5,840 nt of DNA from an uncultured Eubacteriales bacterium (lineage in GTDB: Bacteria; Bacillota; Clostridia; Oscillospirales; Oscillospiraceae), in assembly GCA_905201305.1 (NCBI GenBank), contig CAJKNS010000161.1:1-5840 (forward strand). Reading direction: 5' to 3'. A program made the translations under genes and the position numbers. Each line of letters begins with the position of its first letter. Within the stretch, counting starts at the first letter, position 1. Positions 5,279 through 5,840 of this stretch are shown here, in pieces. The notes beneath the pieces were generated by a model. The model ran no database searches and had not been told where the DNA came from. It saw only the letters and a program-made list of their open reading frames with translations.

Positions 5279-5447
5279 GATCTCTCCCATGTTTCCGCCC
5301 CGCTGCCGATTTACGCCCACCTGCTCCGCTTATGCTATGGAAGCGATTGAAAAATACGGCGCAGCGAAGGGCGGATTTTTAACGGCACGCCGGCTTCTTC
5401 GGTGTAACCCTTTTTACAAAGGGGACTACTTTGACCCGGTGCCCTAG
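5235..5447 (+). CDS. yidD: Membrane protein insertion efficiency factor YidD
   Basis: A 70-aa membrane-associated protein that assists YidC- and Sec-dependent insertion. The ATG at 5235 is chosen because AAAGGAG (5221-5227) lies 7 nt upstream and MKRLLLFLIRFYRNKISP is the standard family start. The N-terminal amphipathic segment (1-16) probably binds the membrane face. The three hallmark cysteines are present: Cys24 and Cys30 in RCRFTPTCSAYA, and Cys57 in RLLRCNPF. The C-terminus is KGDYFDPVP; most members have a GGYDPVP-like ending, so this is slightly unusual with its extra residues but keeps DPVP. It overlaps the 3' end of rnpA by 44 nt in another frame, and yidC follows after 33 nt. Confidence 0.97.
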   Translation: MKRLLLFLIRFYRNKISPMFPPRCRFTPTCSAYAMEAIEKYGAAKGGFLTARRLLRCNPFYKGDYFDPVP

Positions 5448-5480
5448 CGCCGGAAAGCATGTTACGACCGGAGGTAACGA

Positions 5481-5840
5481 ATGAAAATTATCCTCATCCC
5501 CTTTGCCTGGCTGCTGCGGACCCTTTATCAGGTTACCAGCAACTATGGTGTGGCGCTGATTCTGTTCTCCCTGATTACCAAGGTGATTCTTCTGCCCTTT
5601 AACGCCAAAAGCAAAAAGAGCATGATGAAGACCTCTCGCCTGGGTCCAAAGCTCAAAGAGCTGGAGAAAAAATACGGGGACGACAAGCTAAAATATCAGC
5701 AGGAGGTTTCCAACCTCTATAAAAAGGAAAACGTCAGCCCCACCGGCGGATGTCTGTGGTCCCTGCTGCCGCTGATTCTGCTGATGGCGCTGGATTATCT
5801 GAGCGGCGTGGGCGTTGCGCTGCTGGGCAAAAGCCCGAAG
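5481..5840 (+). CDS. yidC: Membrane protein insertase YidC/Oxa1 family (3' partial)
   Basis: The first 120 residues of the insertase that moves membrane proteins into the lipid bilayer, alone or with SecYEG. GGAGG (5470-5474) lies 6 nt before the ATG. The reading frame is open to the window end. There is no lipoprotein signal, as in many clostridial YidC proteins. The first membrane helix of the conserved core is about 22-40 (NYGVALILFSLITKVILLPF). Lys34 occupies the place of the conserved groove Arg (Arg73 of Bacillus SpoIIIJ), a charge-conserving change. KSKKSMMK and LGPKLKELEKKYGDDK (54-69) form the cytoplasmic helical hairpin region, followed by LYKKENVSPTGGCLWSLLPL. From about residue 104 the sequence (LDYLSGVGVALLG) looks less like the usual LYYVIRQPL-type segment. 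Confidence 0.95.
   Translation, partial: MKIILIPFAWLLRTLYQVTSNYGVALILFSLITKVILLPFNAKSKKSMMKTSRLGPKLKELEKKYGDDKLKYQQEVSNLYKKENVSPTGGCLWSLLPLILLMALDYLSGVGVALLGKSPK

Overview
The window reads as a piece of a Gram-positive, moderately GC-rich chromosome, most likely a Clostridia member of the Oscillospirales type. The reasons are two lipoprotein signals with a Cys lipobox, strong AGGAGG-type ribosome binding sites, intrinsic terminators, clostridial-looking YidC and cyclophilin lipoprotein sequences, and the rpmH-rnpA-yidD-yidC order. This is a judgement from protein style, not a database match. All recognised genes lie on the + strand, and no mobile element, tRNA, rRNA or CRISPR array was seen.

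Region 1 (1-3221) is a four-gene operon: a polar amino acid ABC transporter (substrate-binding lipoprotein, cut at the window start; permease; ATPase), then a DapF-fold racemase/epimerase. The racemase start codon overlaps the ATPase stop codon (ATGA). A GC-rich stem-loop separates the binding-protein gene from the permease gene, and a strong intrinsic terminator closes the operon. The racemase looks more like CntK (the histidine racemase of staphylopine synthesis) than diaminopimelate epimerase. It keeps both catalytic cysteines but lacks the residues DapF uses to hold diaminopimelate. A transporter coupled to an amino acid racemase is the most interesting item here.

Region 2 (3222-4500) starts with a consensus promoter (TTGACA, 17 bp, TGG-TATAAT) that drives a cyclophilin-type peptidyl-prolyl isomerase lipoprotein. 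A strongly structured intergenic stretch follows, then a small LURP-one-related (YxjI-like) protein.

Region 3 (4500-5840) is the core translation and membrane-insertion cluster. A second consensus promoter is followed by rpmH (ribosomal protein L34), rnpA (RNase P protein), yidD (membrane-protein insertion factor, overlapping rnpA by 44 nt) and yidC (membrane insertase, running off the window end). In many Firmicutes dnaA lies divergently upstream of rpmH; here the upstream neighbours are the co-oriented LURP-one-like and cyclophilin genes, which suggests local rearrangement.
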